DNA of 8,131 nt from Rikenellaceae bacterium (GTDB lineage: Bacteria > Bacteroidota > Bacteroidia > Bacteroidales > Rikenellaceae), in assembly GCA_020859875.1 (NCBI GenBank), contig JAJBVJ010000029.1, positions 1 to 8,131 of the forward strand, in the 5' to 3' direction. How positions within the stretch are numbered: position 1 is the first letter of the stretch; each line of letters opens with the position of its first letter. Shown piece after piece: positions 1 through 7,328 of this stretch. The notes under the pieces are model-generated. The model was not told the origin of the DNA, searched no databases, and worked only from the letters and a program-made list of their open reading frames with translations. The position numbers and the translations under genes were made by a program.

Positions 1-438
1 CATCTTTTCGACCTCGATTTTTTCCTTCAGCTGGTTGTTCTCTTGGCGGGTTCCTGTCTTCTCCATCCCCACATATGTACCGTTGAACTCTATCATACGG
101 GCCATCATGCTGCGCGAAAACGCGTCGATGCGTCCGTTACCGCCCATATATTTCGAGGAAATTTTATAGAGGGCGATCTCCTGGGTTATCAGTTCGTCGG
201 GGGTGTAGTACGAGACGTCGATCACGTCGATAATGTTGCGTATCTGCTTGGCCACCTTGTCTATTATCTCTGCGGTGGTGAAGGCCGAGATTACGAACAT
301 GCTTATACCCTTTATGGAAGATTCGCTCACTTTCAGGCTCTCGATATTGATCTTGCGCCGTAGATAGCAGACCGTAATTCTATTCAGAACCCCTATCTGG
401 TTCTCGGTGAAGGCTATAACAATATATTCCCTGTTCAT
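1..438 (-). CDS. ilvN: Acetolactate synthase small (regulatory) subunit, 3' end beyond window
   Basis: Regulatory subunit of acetolactate (acetohydroxyacid) synthase: it binds the IlvB catalytic subunit, raises its activity and gives feedback inhibition by valine. The 146 visible residues start MNREYIVIAF and carry an N-terminal ACT domain (about residues 4-78) with ENQIGVLNRI and RRKINIESLKV. Aligned by eye with E. coli IlvH, Gly16 and Asn31 match Gly14 and Asn29, positions linked to valine sensitivity, so feedback control is probably intact (inference). A second conserved part with ELITQEIALYKI and a charged tail follow. The ATG lies 10 bp after the ilvB stop and is preceded by a purine-rich AAAGGGGAAG (441-450), the clearest Shine-Dalgarno-like site in the window, which fits coupled translation. 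The gene is truncated only by the window edge; family members are typically somewhat longer than what is seen here. Confidence 0.95.
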   Translation of the reverse strand, partial: MNREYIVIAFTENQIGVLNRITVCYLRRKINIESLKVSESSIKGISMFVISAFTTAEIIDKVAKQIRNIIDVIDVSYYTPDELITQEIALYKISSKYMGGNGRIDAFSRSMMARMIEFNGTYVGMEKTGTRQENNQLKEKIEVEKM

Positions 439-440
439 AA

Positions 441-450
441 CTTCCCCTTT
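441..450 (-). promoter_or_regulatory. Shine-Dalgarno-like ribosome binding site of ilvN
   Basis: On the minus strand this reads AAAGGGGAAG and ends two bases before the ilvN ATG; the GGGG core is 5 nt from the start codon. It overlaps the last bases of ilvB including its TAA. It stands out because the ilvB, ilvD, nadC, DPP IV and small-ORF starts are preceded by A/T-rich sequence with no comparable purine core. It supports this start and translational coupling of the two synthase subunits. Confidence 0.5.
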
Positions 451-2149
451 ATTCGTTATAGATAGAGTCGTCGAGTGCGGCGGCGGGCGGCACCATCGGA
501 AAGACGTTCTCTTCGGGCCTCACAACCACCTCGAGCAGGTAGGCCCCTTCGATCTCGAGCATGTCCGCTATGGCCCCCTCCAGCTCACCCGGGGCCGAGA
601 CGCTTCGGGACGGGATGCCGTAGGCCCGGGCGATCATAGTAAAATCGGGGTTTTCCAGTTCGGTGAATGAGTAGCGGCGGTCGTAGAACAACTGCTGCCA
701 CTGGCGCACCATTCCCAGGAAAGAGTTATTGAGGATCACCACCTTCACCCCTATCTTATTCTGCATTATGGTGCCAAGCTCCTGCATGGTCATCTGGAAT
801 CCGCCGTCGCCCAGCACGGCCACAACCTCCTTTTGGGGTACGCCCATCTTGGCACCGATCGCGGCCGGAAGCCCGAAGCCCATGGTACCCAGACCTCCCG
901 AGGTAATGAAACTGCGGTGTCGGTCGAACCGCGAATAGCGGGCGCTGAACATCTGGTTCTGGCCCACGTCGGTTACGATCACCGCACCGCTTCCAACCTT
1001 TTCGGCCAGTATGCCCACGGCCTGCGCCATAGAGATGCTCCGCCCCTTGGGGTCGACGGTTTTGGCCACGACACGCTGCTGCTCCTTTTCGCGGTACTTA
1101 GCCGCCGATTCGAGCCACCCGGCCCGCTCCCTGTATTTGAGGCCCACCTTCATCGCCTCGAGGGCATCCCTCGCATCGGCATTCAGGGCTACGTCGCAGC
1201 GGAGATTTTTGCCGAGTTCGGCCTGGTCTATATCTATATGGACGATCTTCGCATTGGGGGCGTATTTCTTTACGGCGCCCGTCACCCGGTCGCTGAAACG
1301 CATCCCGACCGCTATCAGCAGGTCGCTTTTCTGGGTCAGCTTATTGGCCGGAATATGGCCGTGCATGCCTATATTCCCGATAAAGAGCGGATTGTCGCTG
1401 GCAACCGAGGATATTCCCATTATGGTGGTCGCTATGGGTATATTCCCGATCGCGGCGAACTCGGCAAGCGAGGTCTCCGCACCGGCCAGCGTTACACCCT
1501 GTCCGGCAAGAATGAGCGGACGCTCGGCCCGGTTTATCATCTCCACTATCTCGGCTGTGCGCGAGCCGTCCAACGCCGGTTTGGGGTTATAGCTCCTGAG
1601 GCCCGTACAGGGCTTATAGGCGAAATCCACCTCTTCGACCTGGGCGTTTTTGGTGATGTCGATCAGCACCGGCCCAGGTCTTCCCGACCTTGCTATATAG
1701 AAGGCCCGGGCGATGGCCGGGGCGATCTCCGATGCGGCAGTGACCTGGAAATTCCATTTGGTGACCGGCATGGTCATACTTATTATATCGGCCTCCTGGA
1801 AGGCGTCGGTACCGAGCATCGTAGCCGGCACTTGCCCCGTGATACAAACCAGCGGGGTGGAATCGAGCATCGCATCGGCGATACCCGTCACCAGGTTGGT
1901 CGCACCCGGCCCCGAGGTGGCTATGCATACGCCGGCCTTGCCCGTTGCACGGGCGTAGCCCTGAGCGGCGTGTACCGCTCCCTGTTCGTGGCGAGTGAGG
2001 ATGTGGGTGATGCGGTCGCGGTAGTCGTAAAGGTGGTCGTATATGGGTATGACTTGCCCACCGGGGTATCCGAACATAACGTCCGTACCCTCGGCCACCA
2101 GCGAAAGCAGCAGTGCATCGGCACCTTTAACTTTTTGTTTTTTCGGCAT
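449..2149 (-). CDS. ilvB: Acetolactate synthase large (catalytic) subunit
   Basis: ThDP-dependent acetohydroxyacid synthase: condenses two pyruvates to 2-acetolactate (valine/leucine branch) or pyruvate with 2-oxobutyrate (isoleucine branch), in the cytoplasm. The 566 residues are normal length and give the three expected domains. The N-terminal ThDP domain has FGYPGG (26-31), the catalytic Glu55 in RHEQGAVHAA, and TSGPGATNLVTGIADA. A central domain covers about 190-340. The C-terminal ThDP domain has SGGLGTMGFGLPAA (417-430), the GDG of the metal/ThDP motif at 447-449 and its closing NN at 474-475. Trp484 in VRQWQQ and Pro108 in GQVP, sites where changes give herbicide resistance in plant enzymes, are both the wild-type residue. 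The ATG is preceded by an A/T-rich tract and no Shine-Dalgarno, usual for Bacteroidota. It is the middle gene of ilvDBN. Confidence 0.97.
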   Translation of the reverse strand: MPKKQKVKGADALLLSLVAEGTDVMFGYPGGQVIPIYDHLYDYRDRITHILTRHEQGAVHAAQGYARATGKAGVCIATSGPGATNLVTGIADAMLDSTPLVCITGQVPATMLGTDAFQEADIISMTMPVTKWNFQVTAASEIAPAIARAFYIARSGRPGPVLIDITKNAQVEEVDFAYKPCTGLRSYNPKPALDGSRTAEIVEMINRAERPLILAGQGVTLAGAETSLAEFAAIGNIPIATTIMGISSVASDNPLFIGNIGMHGHIPANKLTQKSDLLIAVGMRFSDRVTGAVKKYAPNAKIVHIDIDQAELGKNLRCDVALNADARDALEAMKVGLKYRERAGWLESAAKYREKEQQRVVAKTVDPKGRSISMAQAVGILAEKVGSGAVIVTDVGQNQMFSARYSRFDRHRSFITSGGLGTMGFGLPAAIGAKMGVPQKEVVAVLGDGGFQMTMQELGTIMQNKIGVKVVILNNSFLGMVRQWQQLFYDRRYSFTELENPDFTMIARAYGIPSRSVSAPGELEGAIADMLEIEGAYLLEVVVRPEENVFPMVPPAAALDDSIYNE

Positions 2150-2204
2150 AAAAAAATATATCTTACGATTTTCGGCCGGCGGTGGGCAGATACTTTCCGC
2201 TTGC
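2150..2204 (-). other. ilvD-ilvB intergenic spacer
   Basis: A 55-bp gap in the ilv operon. Read on the minus strand it begins GC-rich, with a short self-complementary CGGCCG, and ends in an A/T run (ATATATTTTTTT) directly before the ilvB ATG. I see no terminator-strength hairpin or good promoter match, so read-through from ilvD is likely. Confidence 0.4.
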
Positions 2205-4025
2205 TTACCGTATCTCCTCTATCACCCTCACCCCGCCCAGGTCGGCCGAAGCCACCAGAGAGGCATATGCCTTCAGCGCACGGCTGACGACCCTGTCCCT
2301 GTTTTGCGGCACGAAGGCGGTTTTGGCACTTCGCCGGCGCTCCATCTCTTCCGGTGAAATCAAGGCATCTATCTTACGGTTCGGTATGTCGATGCATATC
2401 TTGTCCCCGTCCTCGAGCAGAGCTATCTCCCCACCGGAGGCCGCCTCGGGCGAAACGTGTCCTATCGAAAGGCCCGAAGTACCCCCCGAGAAGCGCCCGT
2501 CGGTAATGAGGGCGCAAGCCCGGTCCAGTTTCACGCTTTTCAGGTAGGAGGTCGGATAGAGCATCTCCTGCATTCCCGGACCTCCTTTGGGGCCCTCGTA
2601 CCGTATAACCACCACATCCCCGGCGTTTACCCGCCCGGAAAGTATACCGGCGCACGCCTGCTCCTGGGATTCGAAAACCCGGGCCGTGCCCTCGAAGCGG
2701 AGTATCGACTCGTCGACCCCGGCGGTCTTTACTATGCATCCTTTGCGGGCTATGTTCCCGAAGAGCACCGCAAGCCCCCCGTCGCGAAGCCAGGGATGGT
2801 CGACCTCGCGGATGCAGCCCCCTTCCCGGTCGATGTCGTGGGTATCGTAGTAGTGGTTTTGCGAAGCGAGTTTCAGGTTGAATTTACCGGCGGGCGCCGC
2901 AAGCGAACGGCGTGCCGCCTCCAGGGTGACCTTGCCGCCGGTTATGTCGTTCTCGTCAATCGCCCGTGCGAGGTCGGAATAATCTATCCGCGGGACGGAG
3001 TCGTCGATAAGGCCCCCTCGCCTGAGCTCTCCCAATATCGAGAGTATTCCCCCGGCACGGTTGACATCCTGGATGTGGTATTGGGAATTGGGCGCAACCT
3101 TGCACAGAACCGGTACTTTTCGCGAGAGGGCATCGATATCGGCCATGGTAAAATCCACCCCGGCCTCGTAGGCTACGGCAAGCAGGTGGAGCACCGTGTT
3201 GGACGAGCCGCCCATCGCAATGTCGAGAGACATGGCATTCAGGAAAGCCTGGCGGGTCGCTATCGAGCGCGGAAGCACCGAATCGTCGTCTTCGAAATAA
3301 TATCTGTTTGCGGCCTGGACGATTACCCGGGCGGCCTTGCGGAAAAGGTTTTCACGCTCGGCGTGTGTTGCCACGAGCGTCCCGTTGCCGGGAAGGGCCA
3401 GGCCCAACGCCTCGGTGAGGCAGTTCATCGAATTGGCGGTAAACATCCCCGAGCAGCTTCCGCATGTGGGGCACGCACCTCGTTCGAGGGCCAGCAGGTC
3501 GGCTTCCGGAAAATCGTCGTCCGCCCCCTTTACCATCACGTCTATCAGGTCGTGATCCCTGCCCTCTATACGGCCGGCCTCCATCGGGCCGCCGGAAACG
3601 AACACAGCCGGGATATCGAGCCGCATGGCGGCCATGAGCATTCCCGGGGTGACTTTGTCGCAGTTGGAGATACAGACCATGGCATCCGCCTTGTGGGCGT
3701 TGCACATATATTCTATGCTGTCGGCGATGATCTCGCGTGAGGGGAGCGAGTAGAGCATCCCGTCATGTCCCATGGCGATGCCGTCGTCGATGGCAATGGT
3801 ATCGAATTCGGCGGCGAAGCATCCCTGTTCTTCTATCCACCCTTTAACCTTTTGTCCTATATCGTGAAGGTGCACATGGCCGGGGACGAACTGTGTGAAG
3901 GAGTTGACCACGGCAATCACCGGCCGGCCCATCTGCTCCTCCTTCATACCGTTGGCACGCCAGAGGCTGCGGGCCCCTGCCATCCTGCGTCCCTCGAGCG
4001 TCGTACTGCTCCGAAGTGGCTTCAT
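2205..4025 (-). CDS. ilvD: Dihydroxy-acid dehydratase
   Basis: Fe-S enzyme that dehydrates 2,3-dihydroxy-3-methylbutanoate or -pentanoate to the 2-oxo acids that are then transaminated to valine or isoleucine. The 606 residues match the E. coli-type IlvD closely throughout: NMAGARALW-like start (here RRMAGARSLWRA), VVNSFTQFVPGHVHL (39-53), DDGIAMGHDGMLYSLPSRE (80-98), SNCDKVTPGML with Cys122 and Lys124, and CPTCGSCSGMFTANSMNCLTEALGL (from 185), where Cys191 is the likely second cluster ligand. GRFSGGTSGLSIGHVSPEAA (from 511) holds the proposed catalytic serine. PGH replaces the PCN seen in the other DHAD group, as in the E. coli group. The start aligns with the E. coli start (MKPLRSSTT against MPKYRSATT). 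It is the first gene of the ilv operon and is transcribed divergently from nadC. Confidence 0.97.
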   Translation of the reverse strand: MKPLRSSTTLEGRRMAGARSLWRANGMKEEQMGRPVIAVVNSFTQFVPGHVHLHDIGQKVKGWIEEQGCFAAEFDTIAIDDGIAMGHDGMLYSLPSREIIADSIEYMCNAHKADAMVCISNCDKVTPGMLMAAMRLDIPAVFVSGGPMEAGRIEGRDHDLIDVMVKGADDDFPEADLLALERGACPTCGSCSGMFTANSMNCLTEALGLALPGNGTLVATHAERENLFRKAARVIVQAANRYYFEDDDSVLPRSIATRQAFLNAMSLDIAMGGSSNTVLHLLAVAYEAGVDFTMADIDALSRKVPVLCKVAPNSQYHIQDVNRAGGILSILGELRRGGLIDDSVPRIDYSDLARAIDENDITGGKVTLEAARRSLAAPAGKFNLKLASQNHYYDTHDIDREGGCIREVDHPWLRDGGLAVLFGNIARKGCIVKTAGVDESILRFEGTARVFESQEQACAGILSGRVNAGDVVVIRYEGPKGGPGMQEMLYPTSYLKSVKLDRACALITDGRFSGGTSGLSIGHVSPEAASGGEIALLEDGDKICIDIPNRKIDALISPEEMERRRSAKTAFVPQNRDRVVSRALKAYASLVASADLGGVRVIEEIR

Positions 4026-4253
4026 TTTTTCTTATATTTGCGAATATTAATGCAATTTACCCTCACCGGCCAATCCGCAGGTTTGTGAACTTTGGTTTTT
4101 TACGATGCCGTTTTGCACCGATTTATTATTAAACCACAGACAAACAACCCTTTAACCAACCCCGGCACACTATAACAAAAACGGCAAATAAACGTTTTGT
4201 TAAATTTTGGATGCAAGTTAATAAAATTTCACAATATTATAAAGCTAAATAAT
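4026..4253. promoter_or_regulatory. Divergent ilvD / nadC intergenic promoter region
   Basis: This 228-bp region between two outward-reading genes is far richer in A/T than its surroundings, so it must carry both promoters. Bacteroidota promoters follow TTTG, about 19-21 nt, TAnnTTTG. Toward nadC, TTTTG at 4195-4199 is followed 22 nt later by TAAAATTTC (4222-4230), an imperfect -7. Toward ilvD, the minus strand offers ATTG (about 4069-4072) and 21 nt later TAATATTC, also imperfect and leaving a very short leader. An exact TAnnTTTG (TATATTTG, 4033-4040) exists on the plus strand but has no TTTG at the right distance upstream. No ATG lies on the minus strand between 4026 and 4200, so there is no ATG-initiated leader peptide before ilvD. 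None of the specific boxes is secure; the regional call is. Confidence 0.5.
4178..4198. repeat. Short inverted repeat in the nadC leader
   Basis: AAAACG (4178-4183) and CGTTTT (4193-4198) form perfect arms around a 9-nt A-rich spacer. Allowing one extra A on the left, the arms extend to ACAAAA(A)CG and CGTTTTGT. The right arm overlaps the candidate -33 TTTTG of nadC, so this could be an operator, but arms this short can arise by chance in A/T-rich DNA. Confidence 0.25.
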
Positions 4254-5111
4254 ATGAAACCGGACTATATTCCATATGTCGAAGAGCTGATCGAACTTGC
4301 CATCCGGGAAGACATCGGCGACGGCGACCACACCTCGCTGGCCTCGATCCCCCGCGATGCCCGGGGCAAAATGAAACTCCTTGTCAAACAGGAAGGTATA
4401 ATAGCCGGGGTCGAAGTGGCCGAAATGGTTTTCCGCAGGCTCGACCCCGAAATTTCGTTCGAAAAGCTGATCGACGACGGCACACGGGTAAAACCGGGAG
4501 ATGTAGCCTTTTATGTTTCGGGGCGGACGATCACCCTCCTGCAGGCCGAGCGCATCGTGCTGAATATCATGCAGCGAATGAGCGGCGTGGCCACCCAGAC
4601 CTCATACTACGTGGAGAGGCTCGACGGGCTCGAAACACAGGTGATCGACACCCGAAAGACAACTCCCGGGATGCGCGTACTGGAAAAGACGGCCGTAAAA
4701 CTGGGGGGCGGCGGGAACCACCGCATGGGCCTGTTCGACATGATCCTTTTGAAGGACAACCATATCGACTTCGCGGGGGGGATAGTCCCGGCGGTCGAGG
4801 GGGTGAAAAGATACCTTGCCGAAAAAGGGAAGTCCCTGGCAATAGAGGTGGAAGTCCGTTCGTTGGAAGATATAGACCGGGTGCTGGCCGTAGGCGGGGT
4901 CGACCGCATCATGCTGGATAATTTCGACATCGAGACCACAAAGAAGGCGGTGGAAAAGATCGCCGGGCGTGCCCAGGTCGAGTCCTCCGGCGGGATCACC
5001 TTCGACACCCTGCGCGACTATGCCGAGTGTGGGGTAGATTTTATTTCGGTGGGGGCTCTCACCCACCAGATCAAAAGCCTTGACATGAGCCTGAAAGCCG
5101 TAGAAGAATAA
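4254..5111 (+). CDS. nadC: Nicotinate-nucleotide pyrophosphorylase (carboxylating), quinolinate phosphoribosyltransferase
   Basis: Converts quinolinate and PRPP to nicotinate mononucleotide, CO2 and pyrophosphate in de novo NAD synthesis. The 285 residues are the normal length. An N-terminal part has REDIGDGDHTS (18-28) and LLQAERIVLNIMQRMSGVAT (from 95). The barrel follows with TRKTTPGMR (133-141), GGGGNHRMGLFD (151-162), LLKDNH (165-170), EVEV (198-201), MLDNFD (220-225), SSGGI (244-248) and a closing ISVGALTH (264-271); Arg134, Lys135, His156, Arg157 and Lys167 lie in the substrate-binding motifs of this family. The ATG at 4254 is chosen because the family begins just before the conserved helix; an in-frame TTG at 4197 would add 19 low-complexity residues from A/T-rich leader DNA. 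No Shine-Dalgarno is visible. nadA and nadB are not in the window; the next gene follows after 8 bp. Confidence 0.96.
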   Translation: MKPDYIPYVEELIELAIREDIGDGDHTSLASIPRDARGKMKLLVKQEGIIAGVEVAEMVFRRLDPEISFEKLIDDGTRVKPGDVAFYVSGRTITLLQAERIVLNIMQRMSGVATQTSYYVERLDGLETQVIDTRKTTPGMRVLEKTAVKLGGGGNHRMGLFDMILLKDNHIDFAGGIVPAVEGVKRYLAEKGKSLAIEVEVRSLEDIDRVLAVGGVDRIMLDNFDIETTKKAVEKIAGRAQVESSGGITFDTLRDYAECGVDFISVGALTHQIKSLDMSLKAVEE

Positions 5112-5119
5112 TTTTACAA

Positions 5120-7249
5120 ATGAAAACTATCACAACAGGGATCCTTTCCCTCCTTTGTTTCCTTCTGGCATGGAGCGCTTCCGGCCAGCATATGTTCGAT
5201 TACAGCGACATCGAAAGCGGCCGGTTCGATCAGAAGGATGTAAGGGGAATCCGCCCGACGGCCGACGGACTGCACTATACCGTGCTCGATGAGGGCCGGA
5301 TCGTGAAATATTCCTACAAGACGGGCGAACCCGTATCGGTGATCCTGGAACCCGACGACTTCCCGGACGGGATCGGGGATTACTTTTTCAGCCCGGACGA
5401 AAAACAGGTAATGGTGTGGACGAATGTCCGGCCGGTGTACCGCCATTCCTTCGGGGCCGACTATACCGTGGTAGACCTTGCCGCGGGGGACCGCTACACC
5501 CTCGAAGGGATCCGGGAGCCGCAGTTCATACCGGGCGGGGACGGCATAGTCTATTTCCGGGACAACGACCTTTACCTGCTGCGCCGCGGTGGGGCGCCGC
5601 AGCCCCTTACCACGGACGGCGAGCCGGGCCGTATCATTAACGGCCATACCGACTGGGTGTACGAAGAGGAGTACTCCTTTACCCGTGCGTTCGAAATCTC
5701 TCCGGACGGCAGATATGTAGCCTGGCTGCGGTTCGACGAGAGTCGGGTGCCCGAAATTTCTCTCCAACGCTACACCGGGGCGCTCTATCCCGAACCCCTG
5801 ACATTCAAATATCCCAAGGCCGGCGAACCCAATAGTATCGTGAGCCTGCATGTGGCAAGCCTCGAGGGTAGCCGTACGGCCCACACCGTAGATACCGGCC
5901 CCGAAACCGACCAGTACATTCCACGGATCGGATGGACTCCCGACGGGCATCTGTTCTTCTACCGGGTCAACCGCCTGCAAAACCATTTCGAGCTTCTGCT
6001 TTGCGACGGGGCGTGGAATCCCAGGGTTATATACCAGGAGCGCGACCGCAGGTATATCGAGCGTCCCGACGGGCAGACGGTGACCTTCACAGGAAAGGGA
6101 GACCGCTTTGTGGTGAAGTCCGAGCGCAGCGGTTACAGCCATCTCTACCTGCACAGCGCGGAAAAAGGGGTGATCGACACCCTCACCCGCGGAAACTGGG
6201 AAGTAACCCGGCTCGTGGAGGTCACGGGCGACCGCGCATACTACCTCTCCAACGAAGGCTCGGCCATCCGCAACAACCTGTACAGCGTCCGCCTCAACGG
6301 GAAGGGTAAAACCAAACTCACGGAAGAAAACGGGTTTTACTCGATCTCTCCCGCACCCGGATTCAAATACTTCATCAGCCGCTTTTCCAGTGCGTCGACA
6401 CCTCTCACAGTGAGGGTGCACGACTCTTCGGGCAAAGTGATCCGCACCCTCGAAGACAACGCCGAATTGCGCCAAACCATTGCCAACCGCAAAGTACCCG
6501 CCAGAGAATTTTTCCGCATCGGTAACGGGAAAGGGGCCCAGCTCAACTGCTGGATGGTAAAACCCGTCGATTTCGACATCTCGAAAAAATATCCCGTGAT
6601 GATGTACCAGTACAGCGGGCCCGGGTCACAGCAGGTACTCGACCGCTGGTCGATGGGCTGGCTGGACGTGCTGGTGCAGGAGGGCTACATAGTGGTCTGC
6701 GTGGACGGGCGGGGAACCGGCGGACGCGGGGCCGATTTCCGCAAGGTAACTTACGGCAACCTCGGGGGGCCCGAGACCGAAGACCAGATCGCCGCGGCGA
6801 AGTACCTGGCGACCCAGCCCTTCGTGGATATGTCGCGCATAGGAATTTACGGCTGGAGCTATGGGGGTTTTATGGCCCTGAACTGCATCCTCAAGGGAGC
6901 GGACGTTTTCAAAATGGCCATCGCGGTGGCCCCCGTAACCTCATGGCGGTATTACGATACTATCTACACCGAGATATACAACGGGCTTCCCGGGGACAAC
7001 GAGTGGGGCTACGACAACAATTCACCCGTGAACTTCGCCGGGGAGCTGAAAGGGAAACTGCTCCTGGTCCACGGTACGGCGGACGACAACGTCCATTTTC
7101 AGAACGCCATGGCAATGACCCGGGCCCTTGTCGAAGCCGGAAAGGATTTCGATATGATGGTCTACCCGGACGACAACCACGGCATGGCACCGACCGGGCG
7201 GCACCACGTTATGCGGAAAATGATCGATTATACGCTACGGAATTTGTAG
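5120..7249 (+). CDS. Exported prolyl dipeptidyl peptidase IV (S9B serine peptidase)
   Basis: Removes Xaa-Pro (and some Xaa-Ala) dipeptides from peptide N-termini, in the periplasm or at the cell surface, feeding peptide catabolism. The 709 residues open with a signal peptide (KTITT, hydrophobic 7-18, probable cut after SASG near residue 22). Cys13 has no lipobox, so it should not be a lipoprotein. A beta-propeller domain (about 75-440) contains the DPP IV signature DWVYEEEY (178-185), where Glu183/Glu184 would hold the substrate amino group. The alpha/beta-hydrolase domain (about 485-709) carries YSGPGSQ with oxyanion Tyr498, GWSYGG with nucleophile Ser580, HGTADDNVHF with Asp655, and DDNHGM with His687, equivalent to human Ser630, Asp708 and His740. 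All key residues are present, so it should be active. It begins 8 bp after nadC and is probably cotranscribed with it. Its TAG stop touches the downstream hairpin. The common symbol would be dpp4. Confidence 0.95.
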   Translation: MKTITTGILSLLCFLLAWSASGQHMFDYSDIESGRFDQKDVRGIRPTADGLHYTVLDEGRIVKYSYKTGEPVSVILEPDDFPDGIGDYFFSPDEKQVMVWTNVRPVYRHSFGADYTVVDLAAGDRYTLEGIREPQFIPGGDGIVYFRDNDLYLLRRGGAPQPLTTDGEPGRIINGHTDWVYEEEYSFTRAFEISPDGRYVAWLRFDESRVPEISLQRYTGALYPEPLTFKYPKAGEPNSIVSLHVASLEGSRTAHTVDTGPETDQYIPRIGWTPDGHLFFYRVNRLQNHFELLLCDGAWNPRVIYQERDRRYIERPDGQTVTFTGKGDRFVVKSERSGYSHLYLHSAEKGVIDTLTRGNWEVTRLVEVTGDRAYYLSNEGSAIRNNLYSVRLNGKGKTKLTEENGFYSISPAPGFKYFISRFSSASTPLTVRVHDSSGKVIRTLEDNAELRQTIANRKVPAREFFRIGNGKGAQLNCWMVKPVDFDISKKYPVMMYQYSGPGSQQVLDRWSMGWLDVLVQEGYIVVCVDGRGTGGRGADFRKVTYGNLGGPETEDQIAAAKYLATQPFVDMSRIGIYGWSYGGFMALNCILKGADVFKMAIAVAPVTSWRYYDTIYTEIYNGLPGDNEWGYDNNSPVNFAGELKGKLLLVHGTADDNVHFQNAMAMTRALVEAGKDFDMMVYPDDNHGMAPTGRHHVMRKMIDYTLRNL

Positions 7250-7297
7250 TAAATAGGGGATGGCCCGGATATAATATCCGGGCCATCCCCTATTTAC
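7249..7297. terminator. Perfect 24-bp hairpin, probable bidirectional terminator
   Basis: Bases 7249-7272 pair without mismatch with 7274-7297 around a single central A (7273); in RNA the practical loop would be 3-5 nt. The stem has a GC-rich core (GGGGATGGCCCGG) flanked by A/T-rich ends, so on either strand a U-rich segment follows the core. It sits between convergent genes, DPP IV ending at 7249 and the small ORF ending at 7314, with the last G of the DPP IV stop codon forming the outermost pair. This fits a two-way intrinsic terminator, although a true oligo-U tail is missing. Confidence 0.85.
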
Positions 7298-7299
7298 CG

Positions 7300-7328
7300 A
7301 TTTCTTCTCGGGACTATTTCTTCTCGGG
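7300..7328. repeat. Two-copy direct repeat, 13-bp unit
   Basis: ATTTCTTCTCGGG occurs at 7300-7312 and again at 7316-7328, separated by ACT (period 16). The second copy encodes the C-terminal Pro-Glu-Lys-Lys of the small minus-strand ORF, the ORF's stop codon overlaps the join, and the first copy lies between that stop and the hairpin. It looks like a small local duplication. Confidence 0.6.

Noticed and set aside
43..363. 106-codon plus-strand ORF
   Set aside because: It is antisense to ilvN, whose ACT domain is clear on the minus strand.
833..2287. 484-codon plus-strand ORF
   Set aside because: It is fully antisense to ilvB and runs into the 3' end of ilvD. The product has no recognisable motif, and the minus strand encodes clear IlvB homology. 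Open antisense frames are expected in GC-rich coding DNA.
2457..3740. 427-codon plus-strand ORF
   Set aside because: It is antisense to ilvD, whose motifs are unambiguous on the other strand; the predicted product resembles no family.
4197..4253. Upstream TTG start extending nadC by 19 codons
   Set aside because: The added residues come from A/T-rich leader DNA, are low-complexity, and fall outside the normal family N-terminus; ATG at 4254 gives the usual length.
4026..4253. Riboswitch or small RNA in the nadC leader
   Set aside because: No strong conserved-looking stem or known aptamer core is visible; the region is A/T-rich with only weak short repeats.
5120..5188. Lipoprotein signal in the DPP IV leader (Cys13)
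   Set aside because: Cys13 is inside the hydrophobic core with Leu before it and no lipobox; a type I cut after SASG fits better.
5114..6475. 453-codon minus-strand ORF
   Set aside because: It is antisense to the DPP IV gene, which has a signal peptide and all catalytic motifs in the plus frame; no start context or family match.
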